Positions 44,003 to 54,702 of a stretch of 64,000 nucleotides of DNA are shown one piece after another. The DNA lies in assembly GCA_045654805.1 (NCBI GenBank), contig JAZOOD010000027.1, positions 1-64,000 on the forward strand, given 5' to 3'. Position 1 is the stretch's first letter; each line of letters begins with the position of its first letter. The notes beneath the pieces were generated by a model. It saw only the letters and a list, made by a program, of their open reading frames with translations. It was not told where the DNA came from and did no database searches. Made by a program: the position numbers and the translations under genes. The stretch comes from CAZNKU01 sp045654805 (lineage in GTDB: Bacteria; Bacillota; Clostridia; Monoglobales; Firm-18).

Positions 44003-45823
44003 TCAATTTTGGTTATTAAAATACTCATATATATTCTTAGCGGTATTTTTATCAATTACTTTCGATAATTCCTCCACATCAGCACTCTTTATAACATTAA
44101 TTGACTTAAAAGTCCTTAATAATTTATTCTTCTTTGCCTCACCAACTCCTTTAATGTTGGTAAGTTCGGATTCCAAAGTGGTTTTTTTATGCTTTCTGTG
44201 GAATGATTTTATAGCAAAACGGTGAGTTTCGTCCTGTATTTGTGTAATAAATTTAAAAATTGCATCTGTTTTTTTAATATAAATTTCTTCACTTTCAGTT
44301 GTCACACCCCGTGTCCTGTGTCTGTCATCCTTAACCATACCAAAAACTGGTATGTCAAGCTTGTAAAAATCCACTATTTCTTTGGCGGCTTTTACATGAC
44401 CTTTTCCCCCATCAATTAAAATCAAATCAGGTAATTCAAAGCCATCAACTTTTTCAACTCCATTTTCCAGACGTCTGTACAGAGTTTCTCTAATGCTCTC
44501 ATAGTCATCTGCACCATCAACAGACCGGATATTAAACAGCCTGTAATCGGATTTTTTAGGGGTACCATTTTCAAAAACAACACATACACCTACACTATCC
44601 GCGCCTGATATGTTGGAAATGTCATACGATTCAATCCTCATAGGCGGATTATCCAATCCAAAGGTTGATTTAATCTGATATATAAGGTCATTCATCTTCT
44701 TTTTACCGGTATCAACCTTTAATAAATGAAGCTTTAGTAATTCAATGGCATTATTTTCGGCCATCTTAACTAATTTTGCATTATCACCTCTTAGCGGAAT
44801 ACCTAAATTAATTTTATAGCCGCATTTATCCGATAACCATTGTTCTATTAATTCTAAATCCTCAATATTTTCTTGTATAAAAATTTTATTTGGAATAAAT
44901 TCAGTCATTGAATAATGCTGTTTAATAAAGTCAGTCATCAACCGTTTTTTTGATTCTTTATCAACATTTTTTATAATAAAATGTTCTCTATTAATCATTT
45001 TTCCATCCCTAATGCTCAAAAGCATTATGCAAACATAAATACCAATATCCGCCATAGCTACAACATCTTTATTATTTAATGATGTTGAGGTAATTCTTTG
45101 CTTCTCACGAATATGCTTTATATTATCTATTTTATCTCTTAGCTTAGCAGCTTTTTCAAAATGTAAATTCCTTGCCGCATCAATCATAGATTCTTCTAAA
45201 ATGTTCAAAACTTCTGAATGATTTCCATTTAAAAAATCCACAATTTTTTCAAAATTCTTTTTGTACTCTACCTGACTTATCCTATTATCACATGGCGCGG
45301 AACAAATACCGATTTGATAGTTAAGACAAGGTCTGTCCTTTCCTATATCACGCGGCAAAACTCTATTACAGGACCTTACATTAAATACAGTTTTTACCAT
45401 ATCAATAGTATCGTTTACAACACGTGAATTAAGATATGGTCCGAAATATTGTGCCTTATCCCTCATCACTTTTCTTGCAAGCATAATTTTAGGAAAATCC
45501 TCATTCATTGTTATTTTTATATATGGATATGCTTTATCATCTTTTAGTAGTATATTATAATAAGGCTGATGTTGTTTAATAAGATTACATTCCAATACTA
45601 AAGCTTCAAATTCATTGCCAACAATAATGTACTCAAACCTGTCAATATTTTCTACCATAGCAGCAACCTTAGGTGTATGGGAAGTATTTTTTCTAAAATA
45701 TGATGAAACTCTGTTTTTTAAATTTTTTGCCTTACCTACATATATAATATCATTATTCTTATCATACATAAGATAAACTCCCGGATTGGTAGGCAAATTT
45801 TTAACTGATTCTTCAATAGTCAT
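44003..45823 (-). CDS. uvrC: Excinuclease ABC subunit UvrC
   Basis: UvrC cuts both sides of bulky lesions in nucleotide excision repair. The 606-residue protein has the N-terminal GIY-YIG domain (LPTNPGVYLMYDKNNDIIYVGKAK within it), a Cys cluster (CLNYQIGICSAPC), the UVR helix pair, an RNase H-like C-terminal nuclease (LILIDGGKGHVKAA) and an HhH end. The ATG at 45821-45823 follows AGGAG by eight bases; earlier in-frame codons lack support. Confidence 0.97.
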   Translation of the reverse strand: MTIEESVKNLPTNPGVYLMYDKNNDIIYVGKAKNLKNRVSSYFRKNTSHTPKVAAMVENIDRFEYIIVGNEFEALVLECNLIKQHQPYYNILLKDDKAYPYIKITMNEDFPKIMLARKVMRDKAQYFGPYLNSRVVNDTIDMVKTVFNVRSCNRVLPRDIGKDRPCLNYQIGICSAPCDNRISQVEYKKNFEKIVDFLNGNHSEVLNILEESMIDAARNLHFEKAAKLRDKIDNIKHIREKQRITSTSLNNKDVVAMADIGIYVCIMLLSIRDGKMINREHFIIKNVDKESKKRLMTDFIKQHYSMTEFIPNKIFIQENIEDLELIEQWLSDKCGYKINLGIPLRGDNAKLVKMAENNAIELLKLHLLKVDTGKKKMNDLIYQIKSTFGLDNPPMRIESYDISNISGADSVGVCVVFENGTPKKSDYRLFNIRSVDGADDYESIRETLYRRLENGVEKVDGFELPDLILIDGGKGHVKAAKEIVDFYKLDIPVFGMVKDDRHRTRGVTTESEEIYIKKTDAIFKFITQIQDETHRFAIKSFHRKHKKTTLESELTNIKGVGEAKKNKLLRTFKSINVIKSADVEELSKVIDKNTAKNIYEYFNNQN

Positions 45824-45841
45824 AACAAAAACTCCTATAAA

Positions 45842-45875
45842 GAAAAAAATAGTCCTGTAAAAACACAGAACTATT
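45842..45875 (-). terminator. Terminator after the HPr gene
   Basis: Arms of 11 bases (45848-45858, 45865-45875, one wobble) with a six-base loop and a T-run on the minus strand, between the HPr stop and uvrC. Confidence 0.75.
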
Positions 45876-45891
45876 CCTGTAATCAAAAATA

Positions 45892-46155
45892 TTATTCAGC
45901 AAAGTTTGAAGAAATTAATTCTACCAAAGCCATAACCGCCTGTTCTTCATCTGAACCGTCAGCAATAATGTTGATATTAACGCCTCTGGTAATACCAAGT
46001 GACAAAACACCCAACAAGCTTTTGGCATTAACTTTTCGTTCATCCTTTTCCACCCAAATGCTTGATTTGAATTCGTTAGCCTTTTGAATAAAGAAAGTTG
46101 CAGGTCTTGCATGTAAACCAACCTGATTGCTAACTAATACTTCTTTTGAAAACAT
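45892..46155 (-). CDS. ptsH: Phosphocarrier protein HPr
   Basis: The 87-residue protein has the active His15 in NQVGLHARPA and the regulatory Ser46 in NAKSLLGVLSLG, so it can serve both PTS transfer and carbon-catabolite control. Crh-type paralogues lack the His, so this is HPr. No ptsI is adjacent, and a terminator follows, so it is expressed alone. Confidence 0.93.
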   Translation of the reverse strand: MFSKEVLVSNQVGLHARPATFFIQKANEFKSSIWVEKDERKVNAKSLLGVLSLGITRGVNINIIADGSDEEQAVMALVELISSNFAE

Positions 46156-46278
46156 AGAATCTCTCCTTCATACCTCAGGAATAATTTATATATTAATAGA
46201 ATACTAAATTTTTTCAACAAAGTCAACATAATTTTAAAATTTTGTTAATATTTACATCTTTTTTTCTTAAAAAAGATA

Positions 46279-47448
46279 TTATTTTAGCCAATCTAATATA
46301 ATATCCTTACGATGAATCATTTCATCAATACGTTCAACATAATCCCTTGCCTCTTTTACATTAAAAACCCTTTCAATCCTGTCATTTGGCAAATTAACTA
46401 TTTTTGTAACACCGCCGCATCCCATAGAAATAATACTGTTAGTTTCTTCCATTATCATAATATTATACAAACATTCCTTGCCTTCCTTTGAGTAACCTAT
46501 ATTTTCAAAATTTCCTACCATATGCTTCTGGCGATACAAATAATATGGAAAGTATCCGTTATCATATAACATTTTTGTTGAATAATCAACCATACTTTCT
46601 ACAATATTTTCATCAGTCAATGCATAATCCCCTAGCTTTTCATGTAAAATTGAACCTCTTTTTATACTCATAGTATGCACGGTAATGCATTCCGGTGCAA
46701 GTTCAATTACACGGTTTACAGAATTTTTAAATTCATCAAGGGTTTCTGTTGGTAAACCTGCAATTAAATCCATATTTATATTGTCAAATCCACAATCTCT
46801 GGCAAGTTTAAAACTTTCATAAATATCATTTACGGTATGTGCTCTTCCAATAACTTTTAATATATTATCATTCATCGTCTGAGGGTTGATACTTATCCTT
46901 GTAACTCCACATTTTTTTAAGGTTTCAAGCTTTTCGCGATCTATTGTATCCGGTCTTCCTGCCTCTACTGTAAATTCAACAATATTTTCAAGTTTGAAAC
47001 ACTCAAAGCATTTTATAATTACATCTTCCAAATCCATTGCAGAAAGTGTAGTGGGTGTACCTCCCCCAAAATAAAGGCAAACTATATTATAATCTGTTTT
47101 TTTAAGTAATTCAGCTGTATACTCTATTTCTTTTTTTAATTCTTTTATAAACTCCCGCATATATTTTTTATTATTTGCAGCTGAATTTGTGACAAAAGAA
47201 CAATAAAGACATCTTGTTTTGCAAAAGGGAACGCCGATGTACAAACAAATATCATTTTTATTAAAACCTTCTAGAATATTCATCTCTCTAATAGCTATAT
47301 CCAAAGTTAACTGTGTTTTTTCCTTACTAACATTAAGTTCTTTTTGAAACTTATTTATAAAATCATATTTTGTACTGCCGGACCCAAGCAAAGTCCTAGC
47401 TATTTTAACAGGACGTATGCCAGTTACATCTCCCCATAGATTTTTCAT
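46279..47448 (-). CDS. hemZ: Oxygen-independent coproporphyrinogen dehydrogenase-like radical SAM protein HemZ (short)
   Basis: The radical SAM cluster motif is CKTRCLYC (Cys76, Cys80, Cys83), followed by YFGGGTPTTLS and the long HemN-like barrel (ERLNPQ-equivalent ISINPQTMND). The block LWGDVTGIRPVKIARTLL right at the start is the one that in HemZ proteins usually follows an N-terminal domain of about 80-100 residues. That domain is absent here: the gene begins two bases after the MBL gene stop. It is either a natural short form or a different radical SAM subfamily. The function in haem synthesis is therefore uncertain. Confidence 0.85.
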   Translation of the reverse strand: MKNLWGDVTGIRPVKIARTLLGSGSTKYDFINKFQKELNVSKEKTQLTLDIAIREMNILEGFNKNDICLYIGVPFCKTRCLYCSFVTNSAANNKKYMREFIKELKKEIEYTAELLKKTDYNIVCLYFGGGTPTTLSAMDLEDVIIKCFECFKLENIVEFTVEAGRPDTIDREKLETLKKCGVTRISINPQTMNDNILKVIGRAHTVNDIYESFKLARDCGFDNINMDLIAGLPTETLDEFKNSVNRVIELAPECITVHTMSIKRGSILHEKLGDYALTDENIVESMVDYSTKMLYDNGYFPYYLYRQKHMVGNFENIGYSKEGKECLYNIMIMEETNSIISMGCGGVTKIVNLPNDRIERVFNVKEARDYVERIDEMIHRKDIILDWLK

Positions 47449-47449
47449 A

Positions 47450-48076
47450 TTAGTATTCCCTCACATATGGATTATTATTTTTTTCATTAATTATTGTTGT
47501 CAAATCACCATGTCCCGGATAAACTACAGTATCATCAGGCAATTTGTATAAATTTTTAATTGATTTTTTCAGTTTATTAAAATCACCATCTACAAAATCT
47601 GTTCTTCCTATAGAATGTTCAAATAATGTATCACCGGAAAATAAGATACCTTCAGTATAGACAGAAATACTTCCATTTGAGTGTCCGGGTGTATGAATAA
47701 TCATTAGTTTATTATTTCCAAGTAAATATATTTCGTCATCATTATGTAAATCTATTTCCTTTACAACATTTTCTGTATTAGACGAGTTCAAATAAAAAAT
47801 TTCATTTTTTGATAAAATAGATGAAATATCATTTTTATGCATTAAAACAGTTGATTTATCAAAAAAATTCATATAATATTCCATACCGCCAATGTGGTCA
47901 AAATGTCCATGTGTAAAGATTATATACTTTACATAATAATTATTGTTTAATATATCTAGGTTTAGCTTTTCACATATATCACCCGGATCTATAACAGCAC
48001 ATTCTTTTGTCTCTTCATCAATCAACAAATAACAATTAGTCTGATACAAGCCGATACAATATCTTTTTACAATCAT
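47450..48076 (-). CDS. MBL-fold metallo-hydrolase (glyoxalase II-like)
   Basis: The 208-residue protein has the metal motif THGHFDHIGG, HTPGHSNGSI, FSGDTLFEHSIGRTDF and the final PGHGDLTTI. This is the YcbL/glyoxalase II-type hydrolase often found directly downstream of rel in Clostridia. The substrate is probably a thioester but is not known. It lies 13 bases after rel and two bases before hemZ. Confidence 0.92.
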   Translation of the reverse strand: MIVKRYCIGLYQTNCYLLIDEETKECAVIDPGDICEKLNLDILNNNYYVKYIIFTHGHFDHIGGMEYYMNFFDKSTVLMHKNDISSILSKNEIFYLNSSNTENVVKEIDLHNDDEIYLLGNNKLMIIHTPGHSNGSISVYTEGILFSGDTLFEHSIGRTDFVDGDFNKLKKSIKNLYKLPDDTVVYPGHGDLTTIINEKNNNPYVREY

Positions 48077-48089
48077 TATGATTCTCCTA

Positions 48090-50273
48090 TTAATGTTTTA
48101 CACGGGAAACAGATGTTACGCTTTCAATCCCCCTTAGGGATTTCATAAGTTTTTGAATCTGTTCCTGAGATGATACTACTGCTGTAACGTTTATTATAGC
48201 AAGATTATCTTTAGTTACACGGCTGTTTACAGCTCTAATTTGTGATTTTGCGGCAGATACAACATTCATTACATCTACCATTAGACCACCTCGGTCATTT
48301 GCAATAATCTGCAAATCGGATTCATAGTTTGAATTCTGGTCAGATGACCACCAAACTTCAATGAATCGCTGAGCATCAACTTCATTAATATTAGTTATAT
48401 TGACACAGTCAGCTCTGTGAACAGATACTCCTCTTCCCTTTGTTATATATCCAACTATATCGTCACCTGGCACAGGGTTACAACAATGAGAAATCTTTAC
48501 CAAACAATTATTAATGCCCTTTACTATTATACCATTGTTAGATTTGGTTATTTTTTCTGATGATATATTAACAAGGTCTTCAATTACATTGGTGTCACTT
48601 TCTATAGGATTAAGTTTTCTATAATAATCCTTTATTCTTGAAAAAGCTTTAGTAAGTGGAACACCACCAAAACCAACTGTTGATAATAAATCTTCTATTG
48701 TAGACAGTGTAAATTTCTTGCATATTGGTTCCATAAACTTTTTATCATTTAAAACAAAAATTGGAATTCCAGCCTTTTTTAATTCTTTTTCAATCATTTC
48801 ACGGCCCTTTAGAATATTTTCCTCTCTGTTTTCCTTTTTAAACCAATCATTAATCTTCTTTTTAGCCTGAGATGTCTTTACAATTTTAAGCCAGTCACGG
48901 CTTGGCCCTCTTGAGTTTGATGACGTTATAATTTCAACAATATCACCGTTGGTAAGCTTATGTTCCAAAGTAACAATTTTACCATTAACCTTTGCTCCAA
49001 CTGTTTTATTACCAATAGCACTGTGAATAGCATAAGCAAAGTCTATAGGTCCCGCGCCGTTTGGCAAATTAATTACTGCACCTTTAGGCGAAAATACAAA
49101 AACCTCATCTTCAAACAAATCGATTTTTAAGTTATGAATAAAGTCTTCAGCATCATTCATATCTCTATGAATTTCCAAAAGTTGCCTTACCCATTCAAGT
49201 TTATTATCTAAATCGGTAGCACCTGAAACTCCCTCTTTGTATTTCCAATGAGCAGCAATACCCACTTCAGCAATTTTGTGCATTTCCCATGTACGTATTT
49301 GAACCTCAAAAGGTCTTCCTCCGGGACCAATTAAGGATGTATGCAGGGATTGGTACATATTCTTTTTGGGCATCGCAATATAATCCTTAAATCTACCTGG
49401 AATAGGTTTATATATTTCGTGTACCATACCCAAAACAGCATAACATTCGTTAATATTGTTAACTATAACTCTTACAGCAAGCAAATCATATATCTCATCT
49501 ATTGAAATGTTATTAGTATACATCTTTTTATATATACTGTAAAAATGTTTGGCACGTCCGCTCATCCCAGCTTCAATTCCCATTTCATCTAATTTTTCCT
49601 GAAGGGTTGATTTAACATTTTCAAGATACTCTATTCTCTCGCCGCGTTTCAAGCTGATGTGATCTGATATTTCTTTGTAAGCAATTGGGTCTAGATAACG
49701 TAGAGATAAATCCTCAAGTTCCCACTTAATCTTTTGCATACCAAGACGATTTGCCAATGGGGCAAAAACCTCCATTGTTTCATGTGATTTTTCACGTTGC
49801 TTTTCTTCTGACATACTCTTAAGAGTTCTCATATTATGAAGTCTATCTGCTAATTTTATAATAATAACACGGATATCTTTAGCCATTGCAAGGAACATTT
49901 TTCGCAAATTTTCTACCTGTTGTTCCTGTCTAGTGCTATACGGAATTTTACCAAGTTTTGTAACACCTTCAACAAGAAGCGCAACATTTTCACCAAAATT
50001 TTCTTTTATGTCATTAATTGTACAAGATGTATCCTCAACAGTATCATGTAAAAGACCGGCAATTATTGCTTCATCATCCATTTCCAATTCAGACAGGATA
50101 TATGCAACATTATATGGATGAATAACAAAGGGTTCACCGGATTTACGATTTTGACCATCATGTGCTTTAGTAGCAAAATCGCCCGCCTTTTTAATTAAAT
50201 CCAAATTACTGTTGGGATTGTACTTTGCAATATTCTCTTTTAATTTTTCAAAATTCATAGCTGCATCATACAT
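48090..50273 (-). CDS. relA: Bifunctional (p)ppGpp synthetase/hydrolase Rel
   Basis: The 727-residue protein carries an intact HD hydrolase (HDTVEDTS). The synthetase domain has RFKDYIAMPKKNMYQSLHT, the RFKD form typical of bifunctional Rel. TGS (VFVFSPKGAVINLPNGAGPIDFAY, shown in part), a helical region with conserved Cys, and a C-terminal ACT domain follow. It makes and degrades the stringent-response alarmone. The ATG at 50271-50273 follows GAGGTG by five bases; earlier in-frame ATGs lie within recJ. Confidence 0.96.
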   Translation of the reverse strand: MYDAAMNFEKLKENIAKYNPNSNLDLIKKAGDFATKAHDGQNRKSGEPFVIHPYNVAYILSELEMDDEAIIAGLLHDTVEDTSCTINDIKENFGENVALLVEGVTKLGKIPYSTRQEQQVENLRKMFLAMAKDIRVIIIKLADRLHNMRTLKSMSEEKQREKSHETMEVFAPLANRLGMQKIKWELEDLSLRYLDPIAYKEISDHISLKRGERIEYLENVKSTLQEKLDEMGIEAGMSGRAKHFYSIYKKMYTNNISIDEIYDLLAVRVIVNNINECYAVLGMVHEIYKPIPGRFKDYIAMPKKNMYQSLHTSLIGPGGRPFEVQIRTWEMHKIAEVGIAAHWKYKEGVSGATDLDNKLEWVRQLLEIHRDMNDAEDFIHNLKIDLFEDEVFVFSPKGAVINLPNGAGPIDFAYAIHSAIGNKTVGAKVNGKIVTLEHKLTNGDIVEIITSSNSRGPSRDWLKIVKTSQAKKKINDWFKKENREENILKGREMIEKELKKAGIPIFVLNDKKFMEPICKKFTLSTIEDLLSTVGFGGVPLTKAFSRIKDYYRKLNPIESDTNVIEDLVNISSEKITKSNNGIIVKGINNCLVKISHCCNPVPGDDIVGYITKGRGVSVHRADCVNITNINEVDAQRFIEVWWSSDQNSNYESDLQIIANDRGGLMVDVMNVVSAAKSQIRAVNSRVTKDNLAIINVTAVVSSQEQIQKLMKSLRGIESVTSVSRVKH

Positions 50274-50289
50274 AAAAACACCTCGCCTG

Positions 50290-51990
50290 TTACATCTGCC
50301 TGATTCTTTTAATATCCTTAATAATGATTTGAGGAGTCTCCACACCCCTATAACTATTTATATCTAAATTACCTGCAATATCAATGTAATTACCTACCGA
50401 TATAATCGATGAAAATTCACCCATCGAAAATCCTATTGCATCTATTAAAGTATTATTACATTTTAAAACAAGCCTAATATGCTTACCATCTGATAATAGG
50501 GATTTTCTAATAACCTCTGCACCGAATAATGCAAACACAGGTCTGGGATTACCTACACCATATGGTTCAAGTACTTCTATACTTTTTATACTTTTAGTAT
50601 CTAAAAAAACATCTTTTAAAATATAATCAATATTTATTTTTTGTACAAAACTTTCTCCATTTAATAAATTATCAGCATATTCATTTATCTTTACCCTGAA
50701 TAAGTCAATATTTTCTTTATTCATAGAAAGACCGGCTGCAAGTGAGTGACCTCCAAATTTCATAAGTAACTCAGAACAAGCACTCAAAGCCTCGTATAAG
50801 TCAAAATCGTTGACACTTCTGCCGGACCCTTTAACAATACTATTAATATCATCTGTAAGTACTATGCAGGGTTTATAATACACTTCACTCACCCTAGAAG
50901 CTACTATACCGATTACACCGCTGTTCCATCCTTCGCCATAAACAACAATAACATTATCCTTATATAATTTATTATCATCAATAAGTTGAAAAACATTGTC
51001 TGCTATATTTTTTTCGATATCCTGCCTTTGAGAATTCAATTCATCCATTTTTTTTGCAATTGCATAACATCTACTATAATCATTTGAGGAAAACAATTCC
51101 ACACAAACAGATGCATCTTCAAGACGTCCGGCTGCATTTATCCTTGGAACAATACCAAAAGCAAAATCGGCTACTTTTCCCTCACCTTCAATGCCCGATA
51201 CATTCAAAAGAGCTTTTATTCCTATATTATTATCGTACCCAACCATTTTAAGCCCCATAATAACAATGGCTCTATTTTCATCATTTAAAGGAACAACATC
51301 TGCTATTGTACCAATAGCAGTAATAAGAATATATTTTTTTATAACTCTTTCAAGGCTATCTTTGTTAAGAGCTGTAATAAGTTTGAAAGCAACACCTACT
51401 CCAGCCAGTTCTGAAAACGGATATGTACTGTCCTTGCGTTTTGGATTTATTACCGCACAACAATCAGGAATACGTTCCGGACATTCGTGATGGTCCGTAA
51501 TAATTATGTCAACACCAAGAGTTTTAGCATACTCTACTTCATTATATGCTGCAATTCCATTATCTACTGTTATAATCAGCTTAGTACCATTATCAGCAAT
51601 TTTACGAATTGCATCAACATTCATACCATAACCGTCTGAAAATCTGTTTGGAATATAAAAATCAACATCAGCACCATTTTCTCTTAAAAACATATACAAA
51701 ATACTTGTACTTGTAACACCGTCCGCATCATAGTCACCAAAAACAGTAATTTTCTCATTACGCATAATTGATTTTTCTATCCGCGCTACGGCAATATCCA
51801 TATCATTAAGTAAAAAAGGATTATGTAGATTGTGTAAAACCCGTTTAAAAAGATTAGCAGGATTACCCCCTACAATATCCAGGCGATTATGAAGTACACC
51901 TGAACAAAGCTCACTTAACCCATATCGTGTCATCAAATCCTTGACTATTACATTGTCAATATTTTTATATATCCAAACTTTATTATTCAT
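50290..51990 (-). CDS. recJ: Single-stranded-DNA-specific exonuclease RecJ
   Basis: The 566-residue DHH-family 5'-3' exonuclease has the metal motifs GDYDADGVTS, DNGIAAYNEV, TDHHECP, and in DHHA1 the GSGRSVNDFDLYEALSAC and GGHSLAAG loops. The OB fold is at the end. The length is near the short end of the family, and no extra C-terminal domain follows. Rel lies 16 bases downstream, a common Clostridial order. Confidence 0.95.
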   Translation of the reverse strand: MNNKVWIYKNIDNVIVKDLMTRYGLSELCSGVLHNRLDIVGGNPANLFKRVLHNLHNPFLLNDMDIAVARIEKSIMRNEKITVFGDYDADGVTSTSILYMFLRENGADVDFYIPNRFSDGYGMNVDAIRKIADNGTKLIITVDNGIAAYNEVEYAKTLGVDIIITDHHECPERIPDCCAVINPKRKDSTYPFSELAGVGVAFKLITALNKDSLERVIKKYILITAIGTIADVVPLNDENRAIVIMGLKMVGYDNNIGIKALLNVSGIEGEGKVADFAFGIVPRINAAGRLEDASVCVELFSSNDYSRCYAIAKKMDELNSQRQDIEKNIADNVFQLIDDNKLYKDNVIVVYGEGWNSGVIGIVASRVSEVYYKPCIVLTDDINSIVKGSGRSVNDFDLYEALSACSELLMKFGGHSLAAGLSMNKENIDLFRVKINEYADNLLNGESFVQKINIDYILKDVFLDTKSIKSIEVLEPYGVGNPRPVFALFGAEVIRKSLLSDGKHIRLVLKCNNTLIDAIGFSMGEFSSIISVGNYIDIAGNLDINSYRGVETPQIIIKDIKRIRQM

Positions 51991-52000
51991 ACTACCCCTA

Positions 52001-53329
52001 TTATTCAGCTAATTTTTTTACTGCATCAATCATATCATCAACATAAGAACGTTTTACATAAAAATCTATTTCTCCATTTACGCTTGCAGCAGCATACATA
52101 TCACCGTATTCATAATAAACAACAGTTTCAGGTGGTGTATTTGTATTATAGTTAAATGTAAAACTGCACAATTCTTTACCAATATTTACCAAATCAACCT
52201 CCCCTGAAATAACAGGAGCAATAATCGATTCGTATGCAATGCGGAATAAATTTTCATCAACTTTTTTATTATTAAGATAAAAATCCGAATTCCCAACCTT
52301 TAGTACATAATTTTCACCAGCATTAAAAACAATATTATCCGTAGAAATTATTTTCCTGATAAACACATAAGATTCAAGGAGATATACAGGCTCAAAATCT
52401 CTGTATTTTACCAACTCTTTATTTATAGAATAAACGTTAGGTTCGTCAGCTATTTTAATATATATTGAACTACCGTCTTTATCATTTCCTAATAATATTT
52501 TATAAACTTCACTGACTGTTTTTATAGTTATTGTATATCTTGGAACATTAAGACCATACTTGTTATAATCAGCAGGATTGTCATCAATAAATTCGGAAAT
52601 TGTAAAATCGAGTGCATCAATAATTTTTCCTTCAAAAATACTCTGGTTTACATCCTTTTTATATGGAGTAATCATTTCCCATTTGGACATATTGTTTGCA
52701 TTAACATTTTCTGAAGTTTTTGTCTGAATTGTAAATGTCGATTTTTCATTGCTTATTGTGATTCCTGTAATCAACTCTTTAATATCAACTATAGTTTTAC
52801 TACGAAGAGAAGAAATCCCTCCATTTAATGCATTAAAAATATCAGTTGAAACAATATAAATTTCATCTTCATCATTTACAGTTGTATAGTATCCTGACTG
52901 TGTACCTGTCTGTATACCAAATTTAATCTTACTAACATTATTATCCACGTCTGTCATAATAACAACCATTGATGGATTATCCAGTCCATATGCAGATAAA
53001 TCACTTGCATTTTCAGCAATCAATTCTTCTGCATACAAAAATTTTACCTTTGATATAACAGAAGAAACTTTACTTTGCTCAAGCCTTATGTTTGAAATAT
53101 CCATAACATTCCAAACATTATTAACCTTGTTAAGCTTGTATGATTCATTAGAACCAGAAACTGAAAAAGTCAGTAAATCAGTTTCAATATTCATTATTTG
53201 AACACCTGTATCTACTTCAGTATGTTCACCTTTACCTGGTTTTGAGGAATTTAAGGACAATGTCACAAATACACCAAGCAATATCAAAATAGCCACAGCA
53301 ATGATTATAAGTTTAGCTTTTATTTTCAT
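52001..53329 (-). CDS. DUF4340 domain lipid-associated/membrane-anchored protein
   Basis: The 442-residue protein has one N-terminal membrane helix (about 7-26) and a large outside domain made of repeated DUF4340 units (YGLDNPSMVVIM and YGLNVPRYTITI are the repeated blocks). It overlaps the GldG-like gene (ATGA). DUF4340 proteins accompany Gld-type ABC systems; a role in the complex is inferred. Confidence 0.85.
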   Translation of the reverse strand: MKIKAKLIIIAVAILILLGVFVTLSLNSSKPGKGEHTEVDTGVQIMNIETDLLTFSVSGSNESYKLNKVNNVWNVMDISNIRLEQSKVSSVISKVKFLYAEELIAENASDLSAYGLDNPSMVVIMTDVDNNVSKIKFGIQTGTQSGYYTTVNDEDEIYIVSTDIFNALNGGISSLRSKTIVDIKELITGITISNEKSTFTIQTKTSENVNANNMSKWEMITPYKKDVNQSIFEGKIIDALDFTISEFIDDNPADYNKYGLNVPRYTITIKTVSEVYKILLGNDKDGSSIYIKIADEPNVYSINKELVKYRDFEPVYLLESYVFIRKIISTDNIVFNAGENYVLKVGNSDFYLNNKKVDENLFRIAYESIIAPVISGEVDLVNIGKELCSFTFNYNTNTPPETVVYYEYGDMYAAASVNGEIDFYVKRSYVDDMIDAVKKLAE

Positions 53330-54690
53330 AGATATCTCCTCTTAATCCAAACAAACAATCCAATAATTATAATAATAAACGGAATTACAAAAGTAAGTAT
53401 AACTTGCCATGTTCTGTATTGTTCCACAGTTATTTCAAGTGGATTATTACTTATAAGTTTAGAGGAAATACTAATATTCTCATCAGATTTACCCATCCAC
53501 AATACGCTATTTATCAGCAAAGGCTTATTATATGTCATAACCCCTTCATTAAATATATAAGAACTGCCACTGGCAATAACATGAGATATTATCTGGGACT
53601 TGGTAATTCTGGATGAAATTGTCATAATACAATATGAACCAACCGCAGACTGATTTGCGTACAAGGTTGCTTTATCTGATGTATAAAGCATAGGTGATGT
53701 ATCAATACTGTTTTTAGATTCCCAAAGTGGCGTTACACTTACAGTATATGGCACAACAAGATTGTTTTTAATTGTATTTGTAACAGAGTGAGAAATCATA
53801 TAAGGTACTGCATAACCAGAAATAATGCGCTGTGTATCTTTTTCCTCTACATATGCACCATTATACCCTAGTCCTAACTGAGTTAAATATTCGGTAAGGT
53901 TAGAACAATCTGCAACGTGGTCCATATGAATTTGCATATTGTGTCCGGATGAAAGATATTCTTCAATTCTGCTAATTTCATCAATTGAATAATCTACACG
54001 CGGTCCATAAATGAAAATCATATCATATTCATCAGATATACCGTCTATCATAATATTAAAATCTTCATATTCTATGCCCTCAGTGCTAAGTACAGATTTT
54101 ATAGCCGATGTATCTTCTTCATTATGTCCGGTAACAAAGCCTATCTTTATTTTTTCTTCCCTCATAACCGAACTAATCATAGATGCAAACCTTTCTTCAG
54201 CTAATATAGCTTTATTCCCGTTATTGTCATAGGATTGGATATCAGTTGCGGGCATTGAATTGAATTTTTCACCACAGGAGAAAATAACGTCTTCAAGATT
54301 TACATTCCCAAATTTTGATGCAATTTCCGGATTTTTGTCCGGGTCTGTTATTATTAAGTTGATATTCGAATTCATACTTTCAACTTTTTCAAGTATTTGT
54401 TTAATTCTATACAGATAATTATAATCCTGGAGTTCGAAGACCTCATCAGGATTCAAATCCTCCGGATTAACAAGGTAATATATATCTATGTCCTTATCTA
54501 CTGATTGTATAATCTCTTCAAATTCTTCGGAAAAATCAAGAATTTTAGTTTCAGTAATATCAAATTTTATTCCAAAACTTTCCGTCAACATACCTGCAAT
54601 AATATTTAACAGTATTATAATTATACAAACACCTGCTATTAATGCTGCAGAACCGGTGCCGTAGATGAATTTTTTATTTATATTTTTCAT
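53326..54690 (-). CDS. GldG-like ABC-associated protein
   Basis: The 454-residue protein has a membrane helix near each end and a large outside domain. KIGFVTGHNEED is the typical GldG motif, with the GldG DUF4350-like segment (DMIFIYGPRVDYSIDEISRIEEYLSSGHNM, in part) following. Gliding-type ABC systems in non-gliding bacteria act in unknown envelope functions. It lies between the permease and DUF4340. Confidence 0.88.
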   Translation of the reverse strand: MKNINKKFIYGTGSAALIAGVCIIIILLNIIAGMLTESFGIKFDITETKILDFSEEFEEIIQSVDKDIDIYYLVNPEDLNPDEVFELQDYNYLYRIKQILEKVESMNSNINLIITDPDKNPEIASKFGNVNLEDVIFSCGEKFNSMPATDIQSYDNNGNKAILAEERFASMISSVMREEKIKIGFVTGHNEEDTSAIKSVLSTEGIEYEDFNIMIDGISDEYDMIFIYGPRVDYSIDEISRIEEYLSSGHNMQIHMDHVADCSNLTEYLTQLGLGYNGAYVEEKDTQRIISGYAVPYMISHSVTNTIKNNLVVPYTVSVTPLWESKNSIDTSPMLYTSDKATLYANQSAVGSYCIMTISSRITKSQIISHVIASGSSYIFNEGVMTYNKPLLINSVLWMGKSDENISISSKLISNNPLEITVEQYRTWQVILTFVIPFIIIIIGLFVWIKRRYL

Positions 54691-54702
54691 TTTAATTCCT
54701 CC

